From Thermoproteota archaeon (GTDB taxonomy: Archaea > Korarchaeota > JAOZGF01), in NCBI GenBank assembly GCA_027491845.1, contig JAOZGF010000262.1:1-7177 (forward strand): a stretch of 7,177 nucleotides of DNA. The letters run 5' to 3'. Positions 1 to 5,602 of this stretch are shown here, piece by piece. A program made the position numbers and the translations under genes. Positions within the stretch are counted from its first letter, which is position 1; every line of letters starts with the position of its first letter. The notes beneath the pieces are model-generated. The model was given only the letters and a program-made list of their open reading frames with translations. It did no database searches and had not been told where the DNA came from.

Positions 1-15
1 AAAAAGGCTTGGTTT

Positions 16-22
16 AAGGTGG
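16..22 (+). promoter_or_regulatory. Ribosome binding site for hdrA, deciding its start
   Basis: The sequence AAGGTGG matches the archaeal anti-Shine-Dalgarno complement (GGAGGTG). Its GGTG core ends 6 bases before the GTG at 28. The GTG at 19 lies inside this site and so is a poorer start. Only 18 bases precede position 19, so no promoter can be judged. The reading frame is also open to the left edge, so a start further upstream cannot be fully excluded. Confidence 0.5.
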
Positions 23-27
23 AAAGA

Positions 28-1974
28 GTGAATGAAAGGATAGGGGTGTTTGTTTGCCATTGCGGTCAAAACATCGCCGGGACAGTGGACGTAGGCAGGG
101 TTGTCGAAGAAATCGGGAAGATGGACGTTGTCGTTTATTGCGGTCACTACATATTCATGTGTTCCGACCCAGGTCAAGAGCTGATAAAAAGGAAAATTAA
201 AGAGGAACGCCTAAACGGGATAGTTGTAGCGGCTTGTTCCCCAAGCCTCCACGAACACACTTTCAGGAACGCTGCTGAGTCAGCTGGGTTAAATCCCTAC
301 CTCCTTGAAATCGCGAACATAAGGGAGTGGGCGTCCTGGCCTCATCAAAAAAATGGGCTGGAAGCAACGGAAAAAGCCATAGCGATAATAAGGGCAGCTG
401 TTCAAAAGGTTAAAGAAGACGTTTCACTTAAACCTTTAAAGGTCCCTGTTAACAGGAAGGTTATGGTTGTGGGCGGGGGCGTTGCAGGGATACAGGCGGC
501 GCTTGACATGGCTGATGCAGGCATAGAAACAATCCTTGTTGAAAGGGAGCCAAGCATCGGGGGGAGAATGATACAGTTGTCAGAGACGTTTCCAACCCTA
601 GACTGCCCCCAATGCATACTTACACCCAAGATGACCTCTGTCGCTCAGAACCCAAGAATAAGGTTACTAACCTACACTGAAGTAGAAGGAGTCGAAGGCT
701 ACCTTGGGAACTTTAAGGTGAAGTTAAGGCATAAGGCGAAATATGTGGACTGGAGCAAATGCACGGGGTGCGGTGAATGCATGGAGAAGTGCCCGACAAG
801 GGTTTCATCCGAGTTTGACAGGGACATATCCAAGAGGAAGGCAGTATACATACCCTTCCCCCAGGCGGTTCCTAACAAGGCTGTAATAGATCCTGATCAC
901 TGTTTAAAACTTACAAGGGACAAGTGTGGTTTATGCGAAAAAATTTGTCCCGCCAAGGCAATAAGGTATGACGACAAAGAAAAATTTGAGGAGATTGTTG
1001 TTGGAGCAATAATCGTTGCCACGGGTCTTGACATAATGAGGCCTAGCGAGTTCGGAGAGTATGGGTACGGGAAATATCCAGATGTAATCGATGCATTACA
1101 ATTTGAAAGGATGCTTGCCCCGTCTGGACCAACCAACGGCAAAATAGTTAGGCCTTCAAATGGGGAGACCCCTAAGGAAGTTGTTTTCGTGCAATGCGTC
1201 GGCTCCCGTGACCCTGAAAAATGGAAGCCCTATTGTTCAAAGATATGTTGCATGTACACTGCTAAGCAAGCCCTGCTTTACAGGGAGGCCGTCCCAGACG
1301 GGCAAGCGTATGTGTTCTACATTGACATTAGGGCTGATGGGAAGGGTTATGAGGAGTTCGTGCATAGGGTTATGGCCGAGGAAAAAATAATCTATATAAG
1401 GGGTAAGGTAGGGAAAATCTACGATAACGGTGGGAAACTCAGGGTTCTGGGGGTAGACACCCTCACAGGTAGACAGATTATTGTTGACGCAGACCTAGTT
1501 GTTTTAGCTACTGCAGCCATACCGAGCAGAGGCGTTAAAGAGCTAGCTAGAAAGCTTAGAATACAGACAGATGAATTTGGTTGGCTGACGGAAGTACATT
1601 TAAAGCTTAAACCGGTTGAAACAGCTACTTCAGGCATATTTATAGCTGGAGCAGCTCAGTACCCAAAGGACATAACCGATTCTGTTTCCCAGGCGAGCGG
1701 GGCAGCTTCAAAGGCAATATCCCTATTGTCAGGGGAATTCCTTGAAAAAGAACCTCTGATAGCGCACATAAATAGTGAGGTTTGCATTGGCTGCGGAAAC
1801 TGCGTTGAAGCCTGCCCATACGGGGCGATAGAAATGAAAGGTAACGTTGCTGAGGTGAATGAAGGGCTGTGTGAAGGATGCGGGGCATGTTACTCTGTTT
1901 GTCCTTCAGGCGCTGCCCAGCTTCATAACAATGAAAAAAGCCAGATTTTGGAGATGATTTCAGCCTTAACATGA
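28..1974 (+). CDS. hdrA: CoB-CoM heterodisulfide reductase-type subunit A (HdrA), electron-bifurcating flavoprotein
   Basis: This is a soluble cytoplasmic FAD and iron-sulfur protein at the centre of Hdr complexes, where two electrons are split between a low-potential carrier and a higher-potential acceptor. The GTG at 28 is chosen for its ribosome site; a GTG at 19 would add three residues. Numbering from 28 (648 residues, normal for HdrA), the N-terminal domain holds CHCGQN (Cys10, Cys12). The FAD site GGGVAG is at 149-154 and DCPQC at 193-196. An inserted ferredoxin domain has Cys245/248/251/255 and Cys292/300/303/307. The cluster beside the flavin is Cys390, Cys403, Cys407 and Cys408, followed by Lys413. 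This spacing (x12, x3, adjacent pair) is the one I recall from the solved methanogen HdrA, where the equivalent Lys contacts the flavin. The C-terminal ferredoxin has Cys586/589/592/596 and Cys615/618/621/625. No cofactor residue appears lost. It leads a four-gene unit and mvhD follows after 10 bases. Confidence 0.95.
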   Translation: MNERIGVFVCHCGQNIAGTVDVGRVVEEIGKMDVVVYCGHYIFMCSDPGQELIKRKIKEERLNGIVVAACSPSLHEHTFRNAAESAGLNPYLLEIANIREWASWPHQKNGLEATEKAIAIIRAAVQKVKEDVSLKPLKVPVNRKVMVVGGGVAGIQAALDMADAGIETILVEREPSIGGRMIQLSETFPTLDCPQCILTPKMTSVAQNPRIRLLTYTEVEGVEGYLGNFKVKLRHKAKYVDWSKCTGCGECMEKCPTRVSSEFDRDISKRKAVYIPFPQAVPNKAVIDPDHCLKLTRDKCGLCEKICPAKAIRYDDKEKFEEIVVGAIIVATGLDIMRPSEFGEYGYGKYPDVIDALQFERMLAPSGPTNGKIVRPSNGETPKEVVFVQCVGSRDPEKWKPYCSKICCMYTAKQALLYREAVPDGQAYVFYIDIRADGKGYEEFVHRVMAEEKIIYIRGKVGKIYDNGGKLRVLGVDTLTGRQIIVDADLVVLATAAIPSRGVKELARKLRIQTDEFGWLTEVHLKLKPVETATSGIFIAGAAQYPKDITDSVSQASGAASKAISLLSGEFLEKEPLIAHINSEVCIGCGNCVEACPYGAIEMKGNVAEVNEGLCEGCGACYSVCPSGAAQLHNNEKSQILEMISALT

Positions 1975-1977
1975 GGG
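1973..1977 (+). promoter_or_regulatory. Ribosome binding site for mvhD
   Basis: GAGGG sits 7 bases before the ATG at 1985 and overlaps the TGA stop of hdrA at 1972-1974. This arrangement favours translational coupling of hdrA and mvhD. Confidence 0.5.
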
Positions 1978-1984
1978 AATGTGA

Positions 1985-2416
1985 ATGACAGAGGAATTTC
2001 AACCTTTAATAATAGGTTTCCTTTGTAGGTGGTGTGCCTCGGCGGCAGCAGACCTGGCTGGAACGACAAGGATCCAATACCCTCCAACCCTAAGGCCAAT
2101 AAGAGTGAATTGTTCAGGATCAGTTGACCCCATATATGTTTTAAGGGCCTTCCTTGAGGGGGCTGATGGAGTGCTCATAGGCGCATGCCATCCAGGAGAC
2201 TGCCACTACATCAACGGAAACCTGAAGGTTAGGAGGAGAGTGGCCATAATAAAGGAGGTTATGGAAGCCCTTGGCCTAGAAAAAGAGAGGCTTATGCTGG
2301 AATGGATAAGTACTTCAGAGGCAGTGAAGTTCGCTGAGACTGTTAAGAGATTCACTGAAAAACTTAAAAAAATGGGTCCAAGCCCACTGAAAAAGAGCGA
2401 GGGTGATGCTGATTAA
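1985..2416 (+). CDS. mvhD: MvhD-type [2Fe-2S] electron-transfer subunit (hydrogenase/Hdr delta subunit family)
   Basis: This 143-residue protein has the usual MvhD length and signature. In methanogens MvhD carries a [2Fe-2S] cluster and bridges the electron-donating enzyme (MvhAG hydrogenase or formate dehydrogenase) to HdrA. The conserved cysteines are visible: Cys14 and Cys17 near the N-terminus, Cys43 in NCSG, and Cys68 and Cys73 in ACHPGDCHY. Other family hallmarks are the AGTTRIQYPP stretch at 25-34, EGADGVL at 58-64 and the WIS.SE segment near the C-terminus. There is no signal peptide or membrane segment. It lies 10 bases after hdrA and overlaps the next gene by 14 bases, so it is almost certainly co-translated with both. 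No hydrogenase subunit is next to it. The electron source is therefore probably the FrhB-like protein that follows, which is inference from gene order. Confidence 0.93.
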   Translation: MTEEFQPLIIGFLCRWCASAAADLAGTTRIQYPPTLRPIRVNCSGSVDPIYVLRAFLEGADGVLIGACHPGDCHYINGNLKVRRRVAIIKEVMEALGLEKERLMLEWISTSEAVKFAETVKRFTEKLKKMGPSPLKKSEGDAD

Positions 2417-3536
2417 AACAATTACTAAGACAGTTATTTTAAAATCAAGAGGAAGCCTCACGGAAACAATAAACAGTTTCTTATACCTTTTGCTGGAAAA
2501 AAATGCCTTGAAATGGCTGTTGGCCCCTGTTAAAGACGAAAGTGGACTTGTTCATCCAGAGTTATTGTCAAGAGAGGATGATATTAGTAGAATAAATACG
2601 ATTGCCCCGTTGATACCTGGCGAAAACATGGGGACAACTGTTTCGCTCTTGACGAGGGAAAGCCCGCTTAAAGAAAAGCTTGGAGTAATCTTGAGGCCCT
2701 GCGAGTCAAAGGCCCTTGTGGAACTCGCAAAATACAGGCAAATTTCAACGGAAAACCTTTACGTAATCGGTGTGGAATGTTATGGCACATATCACGTGCT
2801 TAAGTACAGAGAAATGTTGGAGGAAGGAAGTAATCCGTCAGAGGAAATGTTGAAGTTCTTTTTGGACCGCGGAGGAGACGGTGGATTCAGAAGCTCCTGC
2901 CTTGTTTGCCTTACGCCGAAGCCACCCTATTCAGACGTGAACATATGTTACCTTACAAGTTGGAGTGCAGGAGAAGTTGTTTTGGAAATAAAAACTGACA
3001 GGGGCCTGGAACTTGTTAAGAAGCTTGGATACGAAGCTAAAAGGAAAGCAACTGAAGGTCTTCTAAGGGAAATACTAGAGGAAAGGAGGAAAGAAAGAGA
3101 AAAATTTTTTGCGGACGCTAAAAAGGAACTTAACGGGGTTGACAAGCTTAATGAGTTCTTTGAGGAGTGCATAGGATGTCACAACTGCATGGAAGTATGC
3201 CCAATATGTTTCTGTAAGGAGTGTTTCTTTGACTCGGAAAGGTATCCTTACGTGACTAGGAAATACCTTAAGTGGCGGCTTCCTGAGGGAACGGTTCTCC
3301 TGCCAAATTCAAAGTTACAGTTCCACATTGGGAGGACTATACACATGGGTTTTTCATGCATACACTGCGGACTGTGTGAACAAGCATGTCCAAAGGAAAT
3401 TCCGCTTTACAAGTTTTTCGGTTTAACCGCTGAGAGGGTTCAGAAGCTTTTTAACTATCATCCAGGGGAAAACTTGGACGAAAAACCGCCTATTCAGGAA
3501 TTTAGGGAAGAAGAGTTTCAGGAGGTAGTGGGGTAA
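2403..3536 (+). CDS. FrhB/FdhB-like F420 hydrogenase/dehydrogenase beta-subunit family protein with C-terminal ferredoxin motifs
   Basis: The N-terminal two thirds resemble the FrhB/FdhB family, which binds FAD and in several members F420. Visible hallmarks are RPCESKALVELA around Cys100, GVECYGTY around Cys126, and the pair Cys166/Cys169 in CLVCLTPKPP. A charged, probably helical linker rich in Lys, Arg and Glu covers about residues 205-250. Two iron-sulfur regions follow. The first is unusually dense, with Cys256, 259, 262, 266, 269, 271 and 274. The second is a classical CxxCxxCxxxCP at Cys319/322/325/329. The likely role is electron input to HdrA via MvhD, from F420H2 or formate, or electron output to F420. 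It starts at GTG 2403 or the adjacent ATG 2406, overlapping mvhD by up to 14 bases. No catalytic formate dehydrogenase alpha subunit is in the window, so F420 is the more natural partner. The substrate is inferred, the family assignment fairly secure. Confidence 0.8.
   Translation: MMLIKTITKTVILKSRGSLTETINSFLYLLLEKNALKWLLAPVKDESGLVHPELLSREDDISRINTIAPLIPGENMGTTVSLLTRESPLKEKLGVILRPCESKALVELAKYRQISTENLYVIGVECYGTYHVLKYREMLEEGSNPSEEMLKFFLDRGGDGGFRSSCLVCLTPKPPYSDVNICYLTSWSAGEVVLEIKTDRGLELVKKLGYEAKRKATEGLLREILEERRKEREKFFADAKKELNGVDKLNEFFEECIGCHNCMEVCPICFCKECFFDSERYPYVTRKYLKWRLPEGTVLLPNSKLQFHIGRTIHMGFSCIHCGLCEQACPKEIPLYKFFGLTAERVQKLFNYHPGENLDEKPPIQEFREEEFQEVVG
3521..3526 (+). promoter_or_regulatory. 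Distant ribosome binding site for the HdrD-like gene
   Basis: GGAGGT is the strongest Shine-Dalgarno match upstream of the HdrD-like gene. It ends 15 bases before the TTG at 3542, longer than the usual 5-9, and lies inside the end of the preceding gene. No start codon lies in frame at the ideal distance; the in-frame codons there are GTA, AAC and GAG. Confidence 0.3.
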
Positions 3537-3541
3537 ACGAG

Positions 3542-4756
3542 TTGAGAAAAACATTTGTGGCGCCTGATGGTTTGGAGAAGGAGAAACTGGGAAGGCTTCT
3601 TAAGTGTGTTTCCTGTGGTAAGTGCCTTGTAGAATGCCCTGTTTACTCTGCAACAAAGGAAACAAGACATCTCCCACTTCCCAAGAGCAGGTTATTCAGG
3701 CACATTTTTGAGAGAACCAGGGGAAAGGTTGCGAGGTTGAAAGGCGTCCAGCCAATAGAAGAGTACGTGTTTAAGAGAGCTGTTCCAACGCTTTATGAAT
3801 GCACACTATGCGGCTCCTGCACAGAGCAATGTAAGTTTGAGGTTAAACCACACGAACTCTGGTATGACTTCAGACACGTGATGAACGCGCTTAACAAAAT
3901 ACCTCCAGCCCTTAAAGAGGCAAGAGAGGCTATTAAGAACGATTATAACCCTTATGGAATGAATAACGAAACAAGGATGGACTGGGTTGACTATCTCGGG
4001 TTGGAGGAGGCACCGGTCAAGGAAAAGGCCAAGATAGCTTATTTCGTCGGCTGCACTGAATCGTTTAAGTCAGTGGCTCAAGACATGGCTTATTCAACGG
4101 CTCTTATTCTCAACAGTCTTAAGCTAGACTGGACTTTCCTTGGAGTGGAGCAATGGTGTTGCGGGGGCCCGTCATTAATGATAGGTGACGTTGGTACGGC
4201 GAAGAAACTGGCTGAACACAATGTAAACCTAATTGAATCAAGGAACGTTGAAGTCCTCGTGGTTACGTGTGCAACATGTTATAGGTTCATTAAGCGGGAG
4301 TATGAGGAATTAATTGGGAGGAAACCGAAGTTTAAGGTTATGCATGGTGTTGAGCTTGTTTTAAAGCTGGTTGAAGAAGGGAAGATAAAGCTTAAGCAAG
4401 AGGGTGAGGTGATAGGGTACCATGATCCATGTGAGTTGGCGAGACTTGGTGGAGTTATTGAAGAGCCAAGGAAAATTCTAATGCAGTTATCAACAAACTA
4501 CGTTGAACTAGGTGGAGACCCTGGAAAGGGAACATGCTGTGGTGGAGGGGGTTTCCTGCAAGCTACAAACAATGAGGTGAGGTTGAAGGTAGCCCAAGTG
4601 AGGGTGGGTCAAGCCAAACAGAGGGGGGTGGAAGTCCTTGTTTCAGCCTGTCCCTCCTGCAAAATGTCACTTATAGACGGGAAGAGGGAGGCAGGCTTAA
4701 ACCTGCAGGTAAAGGACATAATGGAGCTCTTGGCTGAAAAACTCAATTTAATTTGA
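3542..4756 (+). CDS. hdrD: HdrD-like heterodisulfide reductase subunit (ferredoxin plus two CCG domains)
   Basis: HdrD is the fused equivalent of HdrC and HdrB. Its CCG domains hold noncubane [4Fe-4S] clusters that reduce the CoM-S-S-CoB disulfide in methanogens, and related proteins act on other thiols or carbon substrates. At 404 residues the protein matches HdrD and GlpC lengths. The N-terminal ferredoxin motifs are Cys22/25/28/32 and Cys87/90/93/97. CCG domain 1 has Cys171, Cys206-Cys207 (WCCGG) and Cys243/246. CCG domain 2 has Cys297, Cys332-Cys333 (TCCGGGG) and Cys370/373. All ten CCG cysteines are present, so both sites could carry a cluster, whereas many family members have one degenerate domain. 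No transmembrane segment is seen and no HdrE follows, so it is probably a soluble partner of HdrA. It begins 5 bases after the FrhB-like gene. The TTG at 3542 is the best start; a GTG at 3557 is an alternative. The disulfide substrate is unknown; GlpC, DsrK-like or LutA-like roles are less likely given the hdrA context. Confidence 0.85.
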   Translation: MRKTFVAPDGLEKEKLGRLLKCVSCGKCLVECPVYSATKETRHLPLPKSRLFRHIFERTRGKVARLKGVQPIEEYVFKRAVPTLYECTLCGSCTEQCKFEVKPHELWYDFRHVMNALNKIPPALKEAREAIKNDYNPYGMNNETRMDWVDYLGLEEAPVKEKAKIAYFVGCTESFKSVAQDMAYSTALILNSLKLDWTFLGVEQWCCGGPSLMIGDVGTAKKLAEHNVNLIESRNVEVLVVTCATCYRFIKREYEELIGRKPKFKVMHGVELVLKLVEEGKIKLKQEGEVIGYHDPCELARLGGVIEEPRKILMQLSTNYVELGGDPGKGTCCGGGGFLQATNNEVRLKVAQVRVGQAKQRGVEVLVSACPSCKMSLIDGKREAGLNLQVKDIMELLAEKLNLI

Positions 4757-4779
4757 AGTCGTATTGAGCTGTGTATCCA

Positions 4780-4787
4780 TTTATTAA
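4780..4787 (+). promoter_or_regulatory. Possible TATA box of the fumarate-reductase-like pair
   Basis: TTTATTAA loosely resembles the archaeal TATA consensus (TTTAWAWR). Transcription would begin about 25 bases downstream, near 4808-4812, leaving a leader of about 40 bases before the ATG at 4852. No clear purine-rich BRE element precedes it, so the call is weak. Confidence 0.25.
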
Positions 4788-4800
4788 CAACCTTTGTTTT

Positions 4801-4850
4801 AGAACATTTAGAGAATTTAGAAGAATTTAGGAGAATGAAGGAGAAAGATG
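4801..4850 (+). repeat. Imperfect 10-base direct repeats in the leader
   Basis: Five consecutive 10-base units read AGAACATTTA, GAGAATTTAG, AAGAATTTAG, GAGAATGAAG and GAGAAAGATG. The 9-base core AGAATTTAG occurs exactly at 4812-4820 and 4822-4830, and a degenerate copy (AGAATGAAG) is at 4832-4840. The last copies merge into the ribosome binding site. The period equals about one DNA helical turn, so repeated protein contacts are conceivable, but simple-sequence slippage is an equal explanation. Confidence 0.5.
4837..4844 (+). promoter_or_regulatory. Ribosome binding site for the iron-sulfur subunit gene
   Basis: GAAGGAGA has its GGAG core 8 bases before the ATG at 4852, an ideal spacing. The ATG triplets at 4835 and 4848 are in other frames and do not lead into the conserved protein, so 4852 is the start. 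Confidence 0.6.
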
Positions 4851-4851
4851 G

Positions 4852-5592
4852 ATGAAAAAGCAGGCGGCCGAGGCAAAGTACAGGGTGAAGGGAGAGGCGG
4901 AGTCAGAGGAAGAGTTAGAGGAAAAATACGTCAGAGTATACATAATGGGGAAGGAATACATGGTTCCAGCTGGGTTAACCATACTTAAGGCGATGGAGTA
5001 CGCTGGATACAGGTTCATAAGGGGCTGCGGCTGTAGGGCAGGTTTTTGCGGGGCATGTTCAACGATATACAGGTTAAAAAACGATTATAAGTTATACACG
5101 GCGCTGGCTTGCCAGACAAGCGTTGAGGACGGGATGTTTCTTGTCCAGCTTCCGTTTACACCTGCAAATAGGTCGAAGTATGATTTAGAGAAGGTAAAGC
5201 CAACGGCAAACACTTTACTAGTTTATTACCCAGAACTGGCCAGGTGTGTAAGCTGTAACACATGCACAAAGGCTTGTCCACAGGAAATAGAGGTCATGGA
5301 TGCTGTGCAGGCAGCGATAAGGGGAGACATAGAGAGGGTGGCTAACTTGACCTTTGACTGTATCCAGTGCGGTCTTTGCTCAATAAGATGCCCTGCAGAG
5401 ATCCCGCAATACCATGTGTTTCAGATGGCTAGGAGAATTTATGGGAAATACATTGTAAAGAAGGCGAGGCATGTTGAGGAGAGGATAAAGGAGATCAGGG
5501 AAGGAAAGTATGATGAAGAAATGGAGGAACTTGTTGCGTCGCCCCCGGAAAAATTGAAGAAGTTATACAAGTCCCTTGGAAGAGTTGAGTGA
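4852..5592 (+). CDS. SdhB/FrdB/TfrB-like iron-sulfur subunit ([2Fe-2S] plus two [4Fe-4S])
   Basis: This 246-residue protein probably passes electrons to or from the flavoprotein encoded directly downstream. After a charged N-terminal tail of about 25 residues comes a plant-type ferredoxin fold. Its [2Fe-2S] ligands are Cys61, Cys66, Cys69 (C-x4-C-x2-C) and Cys87, with an additional Cys59 just before. The C-terminal half is HdrC-like, with Cys132/135/138/142 and Cys170/173/176/180, each ending in CP. Two complete CxxCxxCxxxCP motifs imply two [4Fe-4S] clusters rather than the [4Fe-4S] plus [3Fe-4S] pair of standard succinate dehydrogenase. The motifs are only 27 residues apart, closer to HdrC and ferredoxins. 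A Lys/Glu-rich helical tail of about 50 residues ends the protein. In methanogen thiol:fumarate reductase, TfrB joins a similar region to an HdrD-like half; that half is absent here. No membrane segment is present. Naming it sdhB or tfrB would overstate what can be seen. Confidence 0.8.
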   Translation: MKKQAAEAKYRVKGEAESEEELEEKYVRVYIMGKEYMVPAGLTILKAMEYAGYRFIRGCGCRAGFCGACSTIYRLKNDYKLYTALACQTSVEDGMFLVQLPFTPANRSKYDLEKVKPTANTLLVYYPELARCVSCNTCTKACPQEIEVMDAVQAAIRGDIERVANLTFDCIQCGLCSIRCPAEIPQYHVFQMARRIYGKYIVKKARHVEERIKEIREGKYDEEMEELVASPPEKLKKLYKSLGRVE

Positions 5593-5599
5593 AGGTGAT
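5592..5599 (+). promoter_or_regulatory. Ribosome binding site for the flavoprotein gene
   Basis: AAGGTGAT is a strong match to the archaeal Shine-Dalgarno sequence (GGAGGTGAT). Its GGTG core ends 5 bases before the TTG at 5603, which selects that codon over the adjacent TTG at 5600 and the TTGs at 5576 and 5585. It begins in the stop codon of the preceding gene, implying coupled translation. Confidence 0.55.
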
Positions 5600-5602
5600 T
5601 TG

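Larger units (their letters stand above)
4757..4851 (+). other. Intergenic region separating the Hdr unit from the fumarate-reductase-like pair
   Basis: This 95-base stretch is the only sizeable gap in the window. It is AT-rich in its first half, with a TTTATTAA element and a short T-rich run (CTTTGTTTT, 4792-4800), and purine-rich in its second half. No RNA gene, open reading frame or convincing hairpin is seen. The break in an otherwise tightly packed array suggests a second promoter, but read-through from the upstream unit is equally possible. Confidence 0.6.

Noticed and set aside
28..1974. Selenocysteine in HdrA
   Set aside because: Some methanogen HdrA proteins contain it, but no in-frame TGA occurs before the normal stop and the expected cluster positions are all cysteine codons.
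402..2002. Open reading frames on the minus strand and in a second plus frame inside hdrA (for example 402-629, 897-1142, 1160-1390, 1419-1637, 1640-2002)
   Set aside because: They lie inside a strongly conserved HdrA frame, have no recognisable domains and no ribosome sites, and are typical shadows of the real gene.
1985..2416. MvhD taken as evidence of a [NiFe] hydrogenase here
   Set aside because: No hydrogenase large or small subunit is in the window, and MvhD also serves formate- and F420-linked Hdr complexes.
28..4756. Assigning the organism as a methanogen from hdrA, mvhD and hdrD
   Set aside because: Hdr homologues are widespread in non-methanogenic archaea and anaerobic bacteria, and no mcr or methyltransferase gene is present here.
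4792..4800. T-rich run as a transcription terminator for the Hdr unit
   Set aside because: CTTTGTTTT is short and interrupted and no hairpin precedes it. Archaeal terminators can be simple T tracts, but this one is too weak to call.
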